Assembly: GCA_021783855.1 (NCBI GenBank)
Contig: JAJXTL010000089.1
Span: 1-11,555, forward strand
Source of the DNA: Pseudomonadota bacterium
Lineage (GTDB): Bacteria > Pseudomonadota > Gammaproteobacteria > Burkholderiales > Gallionellaceae
Length of the DNA: 11,555 nt
Direction of reading: 5' to 3'
This document shows, in pieces, positions 6,914 to 11,555 of this stretch; position 1 is the stretch's first letter, and the number at the start of each line of letters is the position of its first letter. The notes under the pieces were generated by a model. It ran no database searches, was not told the origin of the DNA, and saw only the letters and a list, made by a program, of their open reading frames with translations. Both the position numbers and the translations under genes were made by a program.

Positions 6914-6929
6914 CTCGCCGCTTCGCGAG
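6914..6929 (+). terminator. Weak hairpin after the DUF971 gene
   Basis: CTCGC (6914-6918) pairs with GCGAG (6925-6929) over a 6-base loop, followed by TTTCACGTTT. The stem is short and the T run broken. It sits 23 bases after the stop and could be a weak terminator of the operon, with ubiE partly insulated downstream. Confidence 0.3.
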
Positions 6930-6951
6930 TTTCACGTTTATGCATACTGTC

Positions 6952-6966
6952 ACACCAGGCTGGTGT
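6952..6966. promoter_or_regulatory. 15-bp dyad upstream of ubiE
   Basis: ACACCAG-G-CTGGTGT is a perfect palindrome around one central base. It lies 120 bases before the ubiE ATG. The tiny loop disfavours an RNA hairpin of full length, so a protein-binding site is as likely. No regulator is identified. Confidence 0.3.
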
Positions 6967-7085
6967 TCAGTTAATGAAAGCCGGATTCCGTCATGATATA
7001 ACTACTAGCCATTCGACCAGGTTGCTAAAATACACCAACCAAGTTGCAGGTTTACGCCGGAATGACAAAACCTAAGGAGTTGATT

Positions 7086-7820
7086 ATGAGCAAAACCACC
7101 CATTTCGGTTTCGAGACCGTAGACGAAGCAGATAAAGCGCGCCGCGTCGCAGGTGTGTTTACCTCGGTTGCTGGCAAATACGACATCATGAACGATCTGA
7201 TGTCGGCAGGACTGCACCGCATCTGGAAGCGGTTTGCGGTCAGCGTCAGTGGCGTGCGCACGGGCCAGCGCGTGCTGGATGTGGCAGGCGGTTCGGCCGA
7301 TCTGTCCCGGTTGTTTCTGAAACAAGTCGGCAGCAGCGGGCAGGTCGTGCTCACCGACATCAACAATGCCATGCTGCGCGTGGGACGCGATCGTCTGCTC
7401 GATGAAGGCACCAATAACCCGGTTGCCCAGTGCGATGCTGAGTACCTGCCCTTCCCGGACAACTATTTCGATTGTGTGAGCATCGCCTTCGGTCTGCGCA
7501 ATGTCACACACAAGGACGCCGCGCTGCGCGAGATGAAGCGCGTGCTCAAGCCGGGCGGGCGCGTCATCGTGCTGGAGTTTTCCAAAGTGGCCGCTCCGCT
7601 GGAAAAAGCCTACGATTTTTACTCCTTCAAGCTTCTGCCGCAAATGGGCAAGCTCATTGCGAACGATGCCGACAGTTACCGCTATCTTGCCGAATCCATC
7701 CGCATGCACCCGGGGCAGGAAGAATTAAAACAGATGATGATCGATGCGGGTCTTGAGCGCGTCGAATACTTCAACCTGACCGGAGGCGTCGTCGCCGTGC
7801 ATAGAGGATATAAATTGTGA
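7086..7820 (+). CDS. ubiE: Ubiquinone/menaquinone biosynthesis C-methyltransferase UbiE
   Basis: UbiE methylates carbon of the quinone ring (2-methoxy-6-polyprenyl-benzoquinol, and demethylmenaquinol where present) using S-adenosylmethionine. The 244-residue protein carries the signature [20 protein letters not shown] (21-40). The SAM site is [11 protein letters not shown] (63-73), followed by [12 protein letters not shown] (89-100), [25 protein letters not shown] (116-140) and [17 protein letters not shown]. The end [12 protein letters not shown] is typical. The start is ATG 7086, preceded by AAGGAG (7074-7079) at six bases. A longer frame from 7044 is unsupported. Leader 6892-7085 separates it from the operon upstream, so it may have its own promoter; a possible TAAAAT -10 is at 7025-7030. 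Confidence 0.96.
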   Translation: MSKTTHFGFETVDEADKARRVAGVFTSVAGKYDIMNDLMSAGLHRIWKRFAVSVSGVRTGQRVLDVAGGSADLSRLFLKQVGSSGQVVLTDINNAMLRVGRDRLLDEGTNNPVAQCDAEYLPFPDNYFDCVSIAFGLRNVTHKDAALREMKRVLKPGGRVIVLEFSKVAAPLEKAYDFYSFKLLPQMGKLIANDADSYRYLAESIRMHPGQEELKQMMIDAGLERVEYFNLTGGVVAVHRGYKL

Positions 7821-7901
7821 TGGTTTCAGCATCGCGAACTATTTCACAAGTTTTTGGTCTGATCCGGTCTGCGCAATCGTATTATTGAACAGGACGCGAC
7901 A

Positions 7902-8006
7902 ATGGGTGACGATTTTCCCGCCTTCCTTCGGGAAGAAATAACGGCGGAGATCGTGCTGAGCCATGTAAATGGTCTCAGGTTGACAGGATTTTTACGTTTT
8001 CGGTAA
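7902..8006 (+). CDS. Possible 34-residue ORF ahead of psiE (unassigned)
   Basis: ATG 7902 follows AGGA (7891-7894) by seven bases and opens 34 codons (MGDDFPAFLREEITAEIVLS, then HVNGLRLTGFLRFR), ending TAA ten bases before the psiE start. I recognise no family. The frame contains a hairpin with a UUCG loop (CTTCC-TTCG-GGAAG, 7922-7935). It may be a leader peptide, a decayed gene end, or chance. Confidence 0.2.
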   Translation: MGDDFPAFLREEITAEIVLSHVNGLRLTGFLRFR

Positions 8007-8016
8007 CCAGACCAGC

Positions 8017-8484
8017 ATGAACAAATACGACAAACTTAAAAAACACGCCATATCGACATTTTTCCATCAATTTGAAGTTTTCGTAATGATGGGGCTCGTT
8101 ATTCTGATTTCAATCATGATTCTCGCAGCCTTTTGGGGGCTGGTCGTTGAAACTTATCATCTTGTTCTTCACGGCGCTTTTAACACGCTTGATCATAGCG
8201 CTTTTCAATCCGCATTCGGTATGGTCATGACACTGCTGATTGCCATAGAGTTCAGCCGGATAATCATGCATACATACATCGAAGACGGTCGCGAGGTCAT
8301 CGTAAAAACTGTCGTGCTGATCGCAATTCTTGCCGTATCACGGCAGTTTATAGTATCCGAGATGGCTGATATTTCGGCTTTGACCCTGGCCGGCCTGGCT
8401 TTTTCGCTTTTATCTCTCGGCATAACTTACTGGATAATGGAGCGGGCACCCTTGCCAAAAGACAGGCAACTTCCTGAGGAATAG
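8017..8484 (+). CDS. PsiE-family (phosphate-starvation-inducible) membrane protein
   Basis: The 155-residue protein has four predicted membrane segments: about 21-44 (VFVMMGLVILISIMILAAFW), 63-84, 94-112 and 121-141. The intervening text matches the PsiE family, notably IEFSRIIMHTYIEDGREVIVKTVVLIAILAVSRQFIV, with acidic and arginine residues between segments 2 and 3. PsiE is induced by phosphate limitation in E. coli, but its molecular function is unknown. I see no clear pho box upstream by eye. The ribosome binding site is weak (AACCAGACCAGC before ATG 8017), and the gene appears transcribed alone or with the short ORF before it. Confidence 0.82.
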   Translation: MNKYDKLKKHAISTFFHQFEVFVMMGLVILISIMILAAFWGLVVETYHLVLHGAFNTLDHSAFQSAFGMVMTLLIAIEFSRIIMHTYIEDGREVIVKTVVLIAILAVSRQFIVSEMADISALTLAGLAFSLLSLGITYWIMERAPLPKDRQLPEE

Positions 8485-8485
8485 T

Positions 8486-8506
8486 CACGGGATGCAGTGC
8501 ATCGTG
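8486..8506. promoter_or_regulatory. Palindrome between psiE and the toxin gene
   Basis: GATGCA-G-TGCATC (8491-8503) is a perfect dyad, extended by CAC (8486-8488) and GTG (8504-8506) across a GG bulge. It lies directly after the psiE stop and 50 bases before brnT. No T run follows, so it is a poor terminator. Toxin-antitoxin operons are usually autoregulated through such dyads, which makes an operator a fair inference. Confidence 0.35.
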
Positions 8507-8556
8507 GAACAAAGCGGTAGTATTGCCAGCGTAAACAGGCTGAGTGAGGATCACAA

Positions 8557-8832
8557 ATGCTGAAGTTTGAGTGGGATGCAACCAAAGCTTCATCAAACGA
8601 AGCAAAACACAAGGTTGCTTTTACAGAAGCGGCCACCATTTTTAGCGATCCGCTAGCTTACACTTTCGACGATCCAGACCATTCTGTAGGCGAACATCGG
8701 TTGCTGACTTTCGGTATTTCCAATAAAAACAGATTGCTGGCTGTAGTGCATCTTAATGGCAGACGCGGCATCCGCATTATCAGTGCCCGCAAGGCAACAA
8801 GACATGAGCGAGGAATTTATGAACACGGATAA
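8557..8832 (+). CDS. brnT: BrnT-family toxin (DUF497)
   Basis: BrnT toxins are small RelE-fold ribonucleases that inhibit translation and are neutralised by an antitoxin encoded just downstream. The 91-residue protein is a clear match over its length: FEWDATKASSNEAKHKVAF (4-22), then FSDPLAYTFDDPDHSVGEHR, RLLAVVHLNGRRGIRIISAR and KATRHERGIYE. The conserved basic and aromatic residues of the family (K17, H18, R in IRIISAR, ATRHER) are present, so the toxin looks intact. GAGGA at 8546-8550, six bases before the ATG, is a good ribosome binding site. The gene overlaps the following gene by 14 bases, the usual toxin-first arrangement of brnTA. Confidence 0.9.
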   Translation: MLKFEWDATKASSNEAKHKVAFTEAATIFSDPLAYTFDDPDHSVGEHRLLTFGISNKNRLLAVVHLNGRRGIRIISARKATRHERGIYEHG

Positions 8833-9070
8833 GGATGAAATGCGTGCCGAGTATCGGCGCGAAGACCTGGGCAAAGGGGTGCGCGGAAAATATGCTGCCC
8901 GCTACGCGGCAGGCACCAACCTTGTTTTGCTGGATGACAAAGTTGCCAAAGCATTCCCGACTGCGGAAGCAGTCAATAGCGCTTTGCTGGCATTGCTCAC
9001 ACTGACCGAACAAACTGCGCGAATCACAAAGCAGGCAACTACTCGCACCTCCAAGCGGCACACTGGGTAG
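8819..9070 (+). CDS. Putative antitoxin partner of BrnT (not a canonical BrnA)
   Basis: The 83-residue protein reads DEMRAEYRREDLGKGVRGKY near its N-terminus, then GTNLVLLDDKVAKAFPTAEAVNSALLALL, ending in a basic Thr/Arg-rich tail. It lacks the text I expect of BrnA. It resembles a small family, with motif MRxEY...GVRGKY...GTNxVxLDxDVxxxFPxxxxVNxAL, that I recall lying beside small toxin genes. The strand TNLVLLDD followed by two helices could be a ribbon-helix-helix-like dimer. AGGA at 8811-8814 supports ATG 8819; ATG 8804 (five residues longer) is the alternative. The overlap with brnT implies coupled translation. The antitoxin role is inferred from position. Confidence 0.6.
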   Translation: MNTDKDEMRAEYRREDLGKGVRGKYAARYAAGTNLVLLDDKVAKAFPTAEAVNSALLALLTLTEQTARITKQATTRTSKRHTG

Positions 9071-9382
9071 TGCAAACTGGCGCTCGGGATGATCAAGCAC
9101 TAGCAGACTGTCGGACTTCAATTTTTATTCTATGCAACCTATTGATTTTTAACAATTAAATATTTGCTTAATTTATACACACATTAATGGAATCAATGAG
9201 TTACAAGACAAGTCCGACAGGCTCCTAGGGCGCAAACTATGAACAATACTGCCGAATTTGTCTAAAGGTTTGGCCCGCTGTTGGATACGCTGCGTGACCT
9301 GGGGAATTCTGGAAAGCCGAGAGAGGTGTCTGACCGCATAGCTGTCCCCATTTTTCACCATTAATAAATCACAGGAAATCAC
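9071..9382. other. 312-base gene-free interval with MITE copy 2
   Basis: After 33 bases it holds the MITE (9104-9224). The rest (9225-9382) contains no supported gene. The stretch TAGCTGTCCCCATTTTTCACC (9342-9362 region) has the look of sequence bordering transposase remnants, but I cannot place it. Near its end AGGA (9373-9376) serves yjdM. Confidence 0.6.
9104..9224. mobile_element. MITE-like element, copy 2 (121 bp)
   Basis: It is in the same orientation as copy 1. Ends are CAGACTGTCGGACTT (9104-9118) and AAGTCCGACAGGCTC (9210-9224), flanked by CTAG on both sides (9100-9103, 9225-9228). Differences from copy 1 are A for C in the left repeat (9107), one extra T in the T run near 9122-9126, G for T in TATTTGCT, and A for G in ATACACAC. 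It lies 33 bases after the antitoxin-like gene. Confidence 0.85.
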
Positions 9383-9724
9383 ATGAGCGCTTTGCCAAAA
9401 TGCCCACTATGCAGTTCTGAATTCACCTACGAAGATGGCGACAATTACATCTGTCCAGAATGCGCGCATGAGTGGTCTAAAAATACCTTTGTCGAAGGCG
9501 GAGAGCGGCAGCGCGTCTATAAAGATGCCTTTGGCAACATACTGAATGACGGCGATTCGGTCACGGTAATCAAGGATCTGAAGGTCAAGGGCTCTTCTTC
9601 GGTCGTCAAGGTGGGAACCAAGGTTAAAAATATCCGTCTGGTTGATGGCGACCATGATATCGACTGCAAGATCGACGGCATCGGCGCGATGCAGCTGAAG
9701 ACCGAGTTTGTGAAGAAGGCATAG
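9383..9724 (+). CDS. yjdM: Zinc-ribbon protein of the YjdM/PhnA family
   Basis: The 113-residue protein starts with a zinc ribbon: CPLC at 7-10 and CPEC at 24-27 give four cysteine ligands. A short linker follows, then the YjdM/PhnA beta-barrel domain, with [40 protein letters not shown] and the closing [22 protein letters not shown]. The family was once called alkylphosphonate utilisation protein PhnA, but a role in phosphonate use is not supported; its function remains unclear. The ribosome binding site AGGA lies six bases before ATG 9383. rluA begins 14 bases after the stop, so the two are probably cotranscribed. Confidence 0.93.
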   Translation: MSALPKCPLCSSEFTYEDGDNYICPECAHEWSKNTFVEGGERQRVYKDAFGNILNDGDSVTVIKDLKVKGSSSVVKVGTKVKNIRLVDGDHDIDCKIDGIGAMQLKTEFVKKA

Positions 9725-9738
9725 CCTGAGCGCCAGAG

Positions 9739-10377
9739 ATGCATTACGCCCCGCCGGCAGACAGCGGCCTCGACTTGATCTACTGCGACGAGTCCCTGCT
9801 GGTGGTAAACAAGCCTGCCGGTCTGCTGTCAGTTCCGGGGCGAGGAGCAGACAAGCAGGACTGCCTGTCTGCAAGAGTCCAGAAAGATTTTCCTGATGCG
9901 CTGGTCGTGCATCGCCTCGACATGGCAACATCCGGTCTGCTGGTCTTTGCACGCGGTGTGGAAATGCAGCGCCGCTTGTCCGGAATGTTCCGTGAGCGCT
10001 CCGTTACAAAGCGCTATGTGGCGGTAGTGGCTGGAACGGTGCAAGCTGAAATCGGTGAAGTAAATCTACCTATCGTCGCTGACTGGCTCAGTCGCCCGCT
10101 GCGCAGGATCGATAATCAATCGGGCAAACCTTCGCAGACGTTCTACCGGGTGCTGGCGAGGTACGTTGACAGCACACGAATGGAACTGACACCGATAACC
10201 GGTCGAACCCACCAGTTACGTGTACACATGGCGGCAATTGGTCACCCGATTTTAGGCGATGTCTTGTATGGAATTCCTGCGAGTGCGCCACGGCTGCTGT
10301 TACACGCCCTGTCGTTAAGTTTGCCTCACCCGTCAGGCAATTCGTCGCTCAACTTTGTGTGCGCGCCGATGTTCTGA
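9739..10377 (+). CDS. rluA: Dual-specificity RNA pseudouridine synthase RluA
   Basis: RluA isomerises U746 of 23S rRNA and U32 of some tRNAs to pseudouridine. The 212-residue protein aligns by eye with E. coli RluA along its whole length. It has VVNKPAGLLSVPGRG (22-36), the catalytic loop VHRLDMATSG with Asp61, the family's KRYVA, KPSQTFYRVLARY, and PITGRTHQLRVHMAAIGHPILGD. No S4 domain precedes it, as expected for RluA rather than RluC or RluD. Ribosome binding sequence before ATG 9739 is weak (CCAGAG), so coupling to yjdM is likely. Confidence 0.93.
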   Translation: MHYAPPADSGLDLIYCDESLLVVNKPAGLLSVPGRGADKQDCLSARVQKDFPDALVVHRLDMATSGLLVFARGVEMQRRLSGMFRERSVTKRYVAVVAGTVQAEIGEVNLPIVADWLSRPLRRIDNQSGKPSQTFYRVLARYVDSTRMELTPITGRTHQLRVHMAAIGHPILGDVLYGIPASAPRLLLHALSLSLPHPSGNSSLNFVCAPMF

Positions 10378-10388
10378 ATGACTTTCGT

Positions 10389-10394
10389 TATAAT
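10389..10394 (+). promoter_or_regulatory. Candidate -10 box for the small membrane protein gene
   Basis: A perfect TATAAT lies 31 bases before ATG 10425, just after the rluA stop. I find no good -35 at 16-18 bases upstream, so this rests on the -10 hexamer and position. Confidence 0.4.
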
Positions 10395-10424
10395 GGCGCA
10401 GTCTGTTCACACTCAGGAGCCTTC

Positions 10425-10796
10425 ATGTTCACCAACAAGCGCGTCGCATTACTCGGCCTGAGTTTTATCGCCATGATCGTCACAGGCTTCGCCGCCTATA
10501 TCTGGATAGCCTTGCACTGGAGCTATTCCGAAGGGGAGCGCGCGGGTTTTATGCAAAAGTTGTCCAAAAAAGGATGGTTATGCAAGACCTGGGAGGGCGA
10601 GCTGTCTTTGGTTGCGTTGCCAGGGGCCGCTCCCGAGAAGTTTGATTTTTCGGTGCGGGATGAGACCATCGCGCAGCAAATCAATGCGGGTGTCGGCCAA
10701 CGCGTTGCGCTCACCTATGAACAGCACAAGGGGCTGCCGACTTCCTGCTTCGGCGAAACCGAATATTTTGTGACTGCGGTCAAAGTCGTCAGGTAA
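10425..10796 (+). CDS. Small single-pass membrane protein, periplasmic domain (unknown function)
   Basis: The 123-residue protein has one N-terminal membrane segment (about 7-30, VALLGLSFIAMIVTGFAAYI) behind MFTNKR, so the rest should face the periplasm. The soluble part has recurring family-like features: EGERAGFMQKLSKKGWLCKTWEGEL, FDFSVRD, and VALTYEQHKGLPTSCFGETEYFV, with two cysteines (53 and 108) that could form a disulfide. I recall it as a conserved hypothetical family of proteobacteria, without known function. ATG 10425 is chosen because CAGGAG (10414-10419) lies five bases upstream and the longer frame from 10359 would run into rluA. Confidence 0.82.
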   Translation: MFTNKRVALLGLSFIAMIVTGFAAYIWIALHWSYSEGERAGFMQKLSKKGWLCKTWEGELSLVALPGAAPEKFDFSVRDETIAQQINAGVGQRVALTYEQHKGLPTSCFGETEYFVTAVKVVR

Positions 10797-10821
10797 CAGG
10801 TAGCCTTTCAAAAATAAGCTT

Positions 10822-10836
10822 AGCCTGAACAAGGCT
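10822..10836 (+). other. Hairpin downstream of the small membrane protein gene
   Basis: AGCCT (10822-10826) pairs with AGGCT (10832-10836). A competing longer pairing joins CAGGTAGCCT just after the stop with AGGCTGCCTG (10832-10841). No T run follows, so factor-independent termination is doubtful. It may be a transcript-end structure. Confidence 0.3.
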
Positions 10837-10853
10837 GCCTGGTCAGCAGTATC

Positions 10854-10881
10854 TTGGCAATGATAGGGTTGCTGTTATACT
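10854..10881 (+). promoter_or_regulatory. Sigma-70-type promoter for the Tim44-domain gene
   Basis: TTGGCA (10854-10859), a 16-base spacer and TATACT (10876-10881) make a near-consensus promoter. Transcription would start around 10888, leaving a leader of about 25 bases before ATG 10914 that includes the ribosome binding site AGGA (10906-10909). Confidence 0.65.
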
Positions 10882-10913
10882 TCGCCCCGTTTCATCCGAA
10901 GAATGAGGAATAT

Positions 10914-11555
10914 ATGAAAAAATTATTGATATTGTTGACGATTGCTTTAACTTGCCTGAGCTTGTTTTCCGCAGCGGCGGAAGCCAAACGTTTTGGCGGC
11001 GGCAGCAGTTTCGGCAAGCAGCGGACGATGGCTCCGCAGCAGGCGCAGAAATCGCCGGCAGCAGCACCCGCTCCCGCAGCTACCGGCAACAAGTGGCTGG
11101 GTCCATTGGCAGGTCTTGCAATCGGCGCGAGCCTGGGCGCGATGTTTGCCGGTGTGCTGGGCGGCGGCGCGTTGGGCAACATGCTCATGCTGGTTCTGGC
11201 AGGCGTGGCCGTGATGTTTGTGATTTCCATGTTTCGCAAGAAACAACAAGCTCCCATGCAGTATGCCGGAGCGGGCGCGCCTTATCAGGCGCCGCTGCAA
11301 CAACAGTACTCGGGTGGCAGCGCCGCACCTCGAAGCGGGCATATCCCGGCTGATTTTCCGGTAGAGAGCTTTCTGCGCAGCGCTAAAACTTCGTTCATTC
11401 GTTTGCAGGCAGCGAATGACCGCAAGGACCTGAACGACATCCGTGAATACACCACGCCTGAAATGTTCGCCGAGATTTCCATGCAGATGCAGGAGCGTGA
11501 TGCTGCAATCCAGAATACCGAGGTGATGGCGATCAATACTGATTTGCTGGAAGTG
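10914..11555 (+). CDS. Tim44-like domain membrane protein (3' end beyond window)
   Basis: The first 214 codons are present and the frame is open at the window end. Residues 1-24 form a cleavable-looking signal peptide (MKKLLILLTIALTCL, then SAAAEA before KRFGGGSSFGKQR). A Gly/Ala/Pro/Gln-rich stretch follows, then a hydrophobic block at about 61-107 (LGPLAGLAIGASLGAMFAGVLGG and NMLMLVLAGVAVMFVISMF) before RKK. From about 146 (IPADFPVESFLRSAKTSFIRLQAANDRKDLNDIREYTTPEMFAEI) the sequence matches bacterial Tim44-like domains, in which FL..AK..F..LQ.A and LR.Y.TPEMF are typical. The bacterial function is unclear. In many betaproteobacteria this gene lies close to ubiE. Confidence 0.88.
   Translation, partial: MKKLLILLTIALTCLSLFSAAAEAKRFGGGSSFGKQRTMAPQQAQKSPAAAPAPAATGNKWLGPLAGLAIGASLGAMFAGVLGGGALGNMLMLVLAGVAVMFVISMFRKKQQAPMQYAGAGAPYQAPLQQQYSGGSAAPRSGHIPADFPVESFLRSAKTSFIRLQAANDRKDLNDIREYTTPEMFAEISMQMQERDAAIQNTEVMAINTDLLEV

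Noticed and set aside
7044..7085. Longer UbiE start at 7044
   Set aside because: AAGGAG at ideal distance from ATG 7086 and the family N-terminus favour the shorter form.
9173..9382. Minus-strand frame of 69 codons covering part of MITE copy 2
   Set aside because: It starts next to yjdM, has no recognisable family, and its end lies in the repeat; no support as a gene.
10321..10340. Hairpin TTGCCT-N8-AGGCAA near the end of rluA as a terminator
   Set aside because: It lies inside the rluA coding region, has a short stem and no T run after it.

Overview
The window looks like a chromosomal segment of a betaproteobacterium. The Nitrosomonadales/Gallionellaceae type is my best guess, from protein style and gene order rather than from any search. 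Its backbone is the conserved cluster rsmI <- | -> lpoA - yraN - gmhA/diaA - dolP - rfaE2 - DUF971 - ubiE. The first five genes match the rsmI-lpoA-yraN-diaA-dolP order known from E. coli. The window ends in a Tim44-domain membrane protein.

Layout. 1-100: end of an IS30-type transposase entering from the left. 215-1924 (minus): a two-domain kinase (aminoglycoside phosphotransferase-like domain plus P-loop kinase) whose reading frame holds two REP-type palindromes, a 14-bp inverted repeat and a 7-bp tandem repeat. 1925-2306: no gene; four GC-rich hairpins in a row, then a 120-bp MITE-like element. 2307-3173 (minus): rsmI, whose start overlaps the start of the divergent lpoA. 3168-6891 (plus): a tightly packed operon. 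Its genes serve envelope building (LpoA for peptidoglycan synthesis, DolP for outer-membrane integrity, GmhA and RfaE2 for ADP-heptose) plus YraN and a DUF971 protein. 7086-7820: ubiE, with its own leader and a strong ribosome binding site. 8017-8484: PsiE-family membrane protein. 8557-9070: BrnT-type toxin with an unusual partner. 9104-9224: second MITE copy. 9383-10377: yjdM and rluA. 10425-10796: small anchored periplasmic protein. 10914-end: Tim44-domain protein, cut by the window edge.

The gene content is mostly ordinary housekeeping. The unusual part is the repeat landscape. Two near-identical 120-bp AT-rich elements have terminal inverted repeats and CTAG flanks. A different 118-bp inverted-repeat element sits between yraN and gmhA and appears to supply the gmhA translation start. 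REP palindromes have been absorbed in frame into a protein. The stretch from psiE to the small membrane protein separates ubiE from the Tim44 gene, which often lie close together in related bacteria, so it may be an accessory insertion. I see no CRISPR array, tRNA, rRNA, prophage or large defence system.
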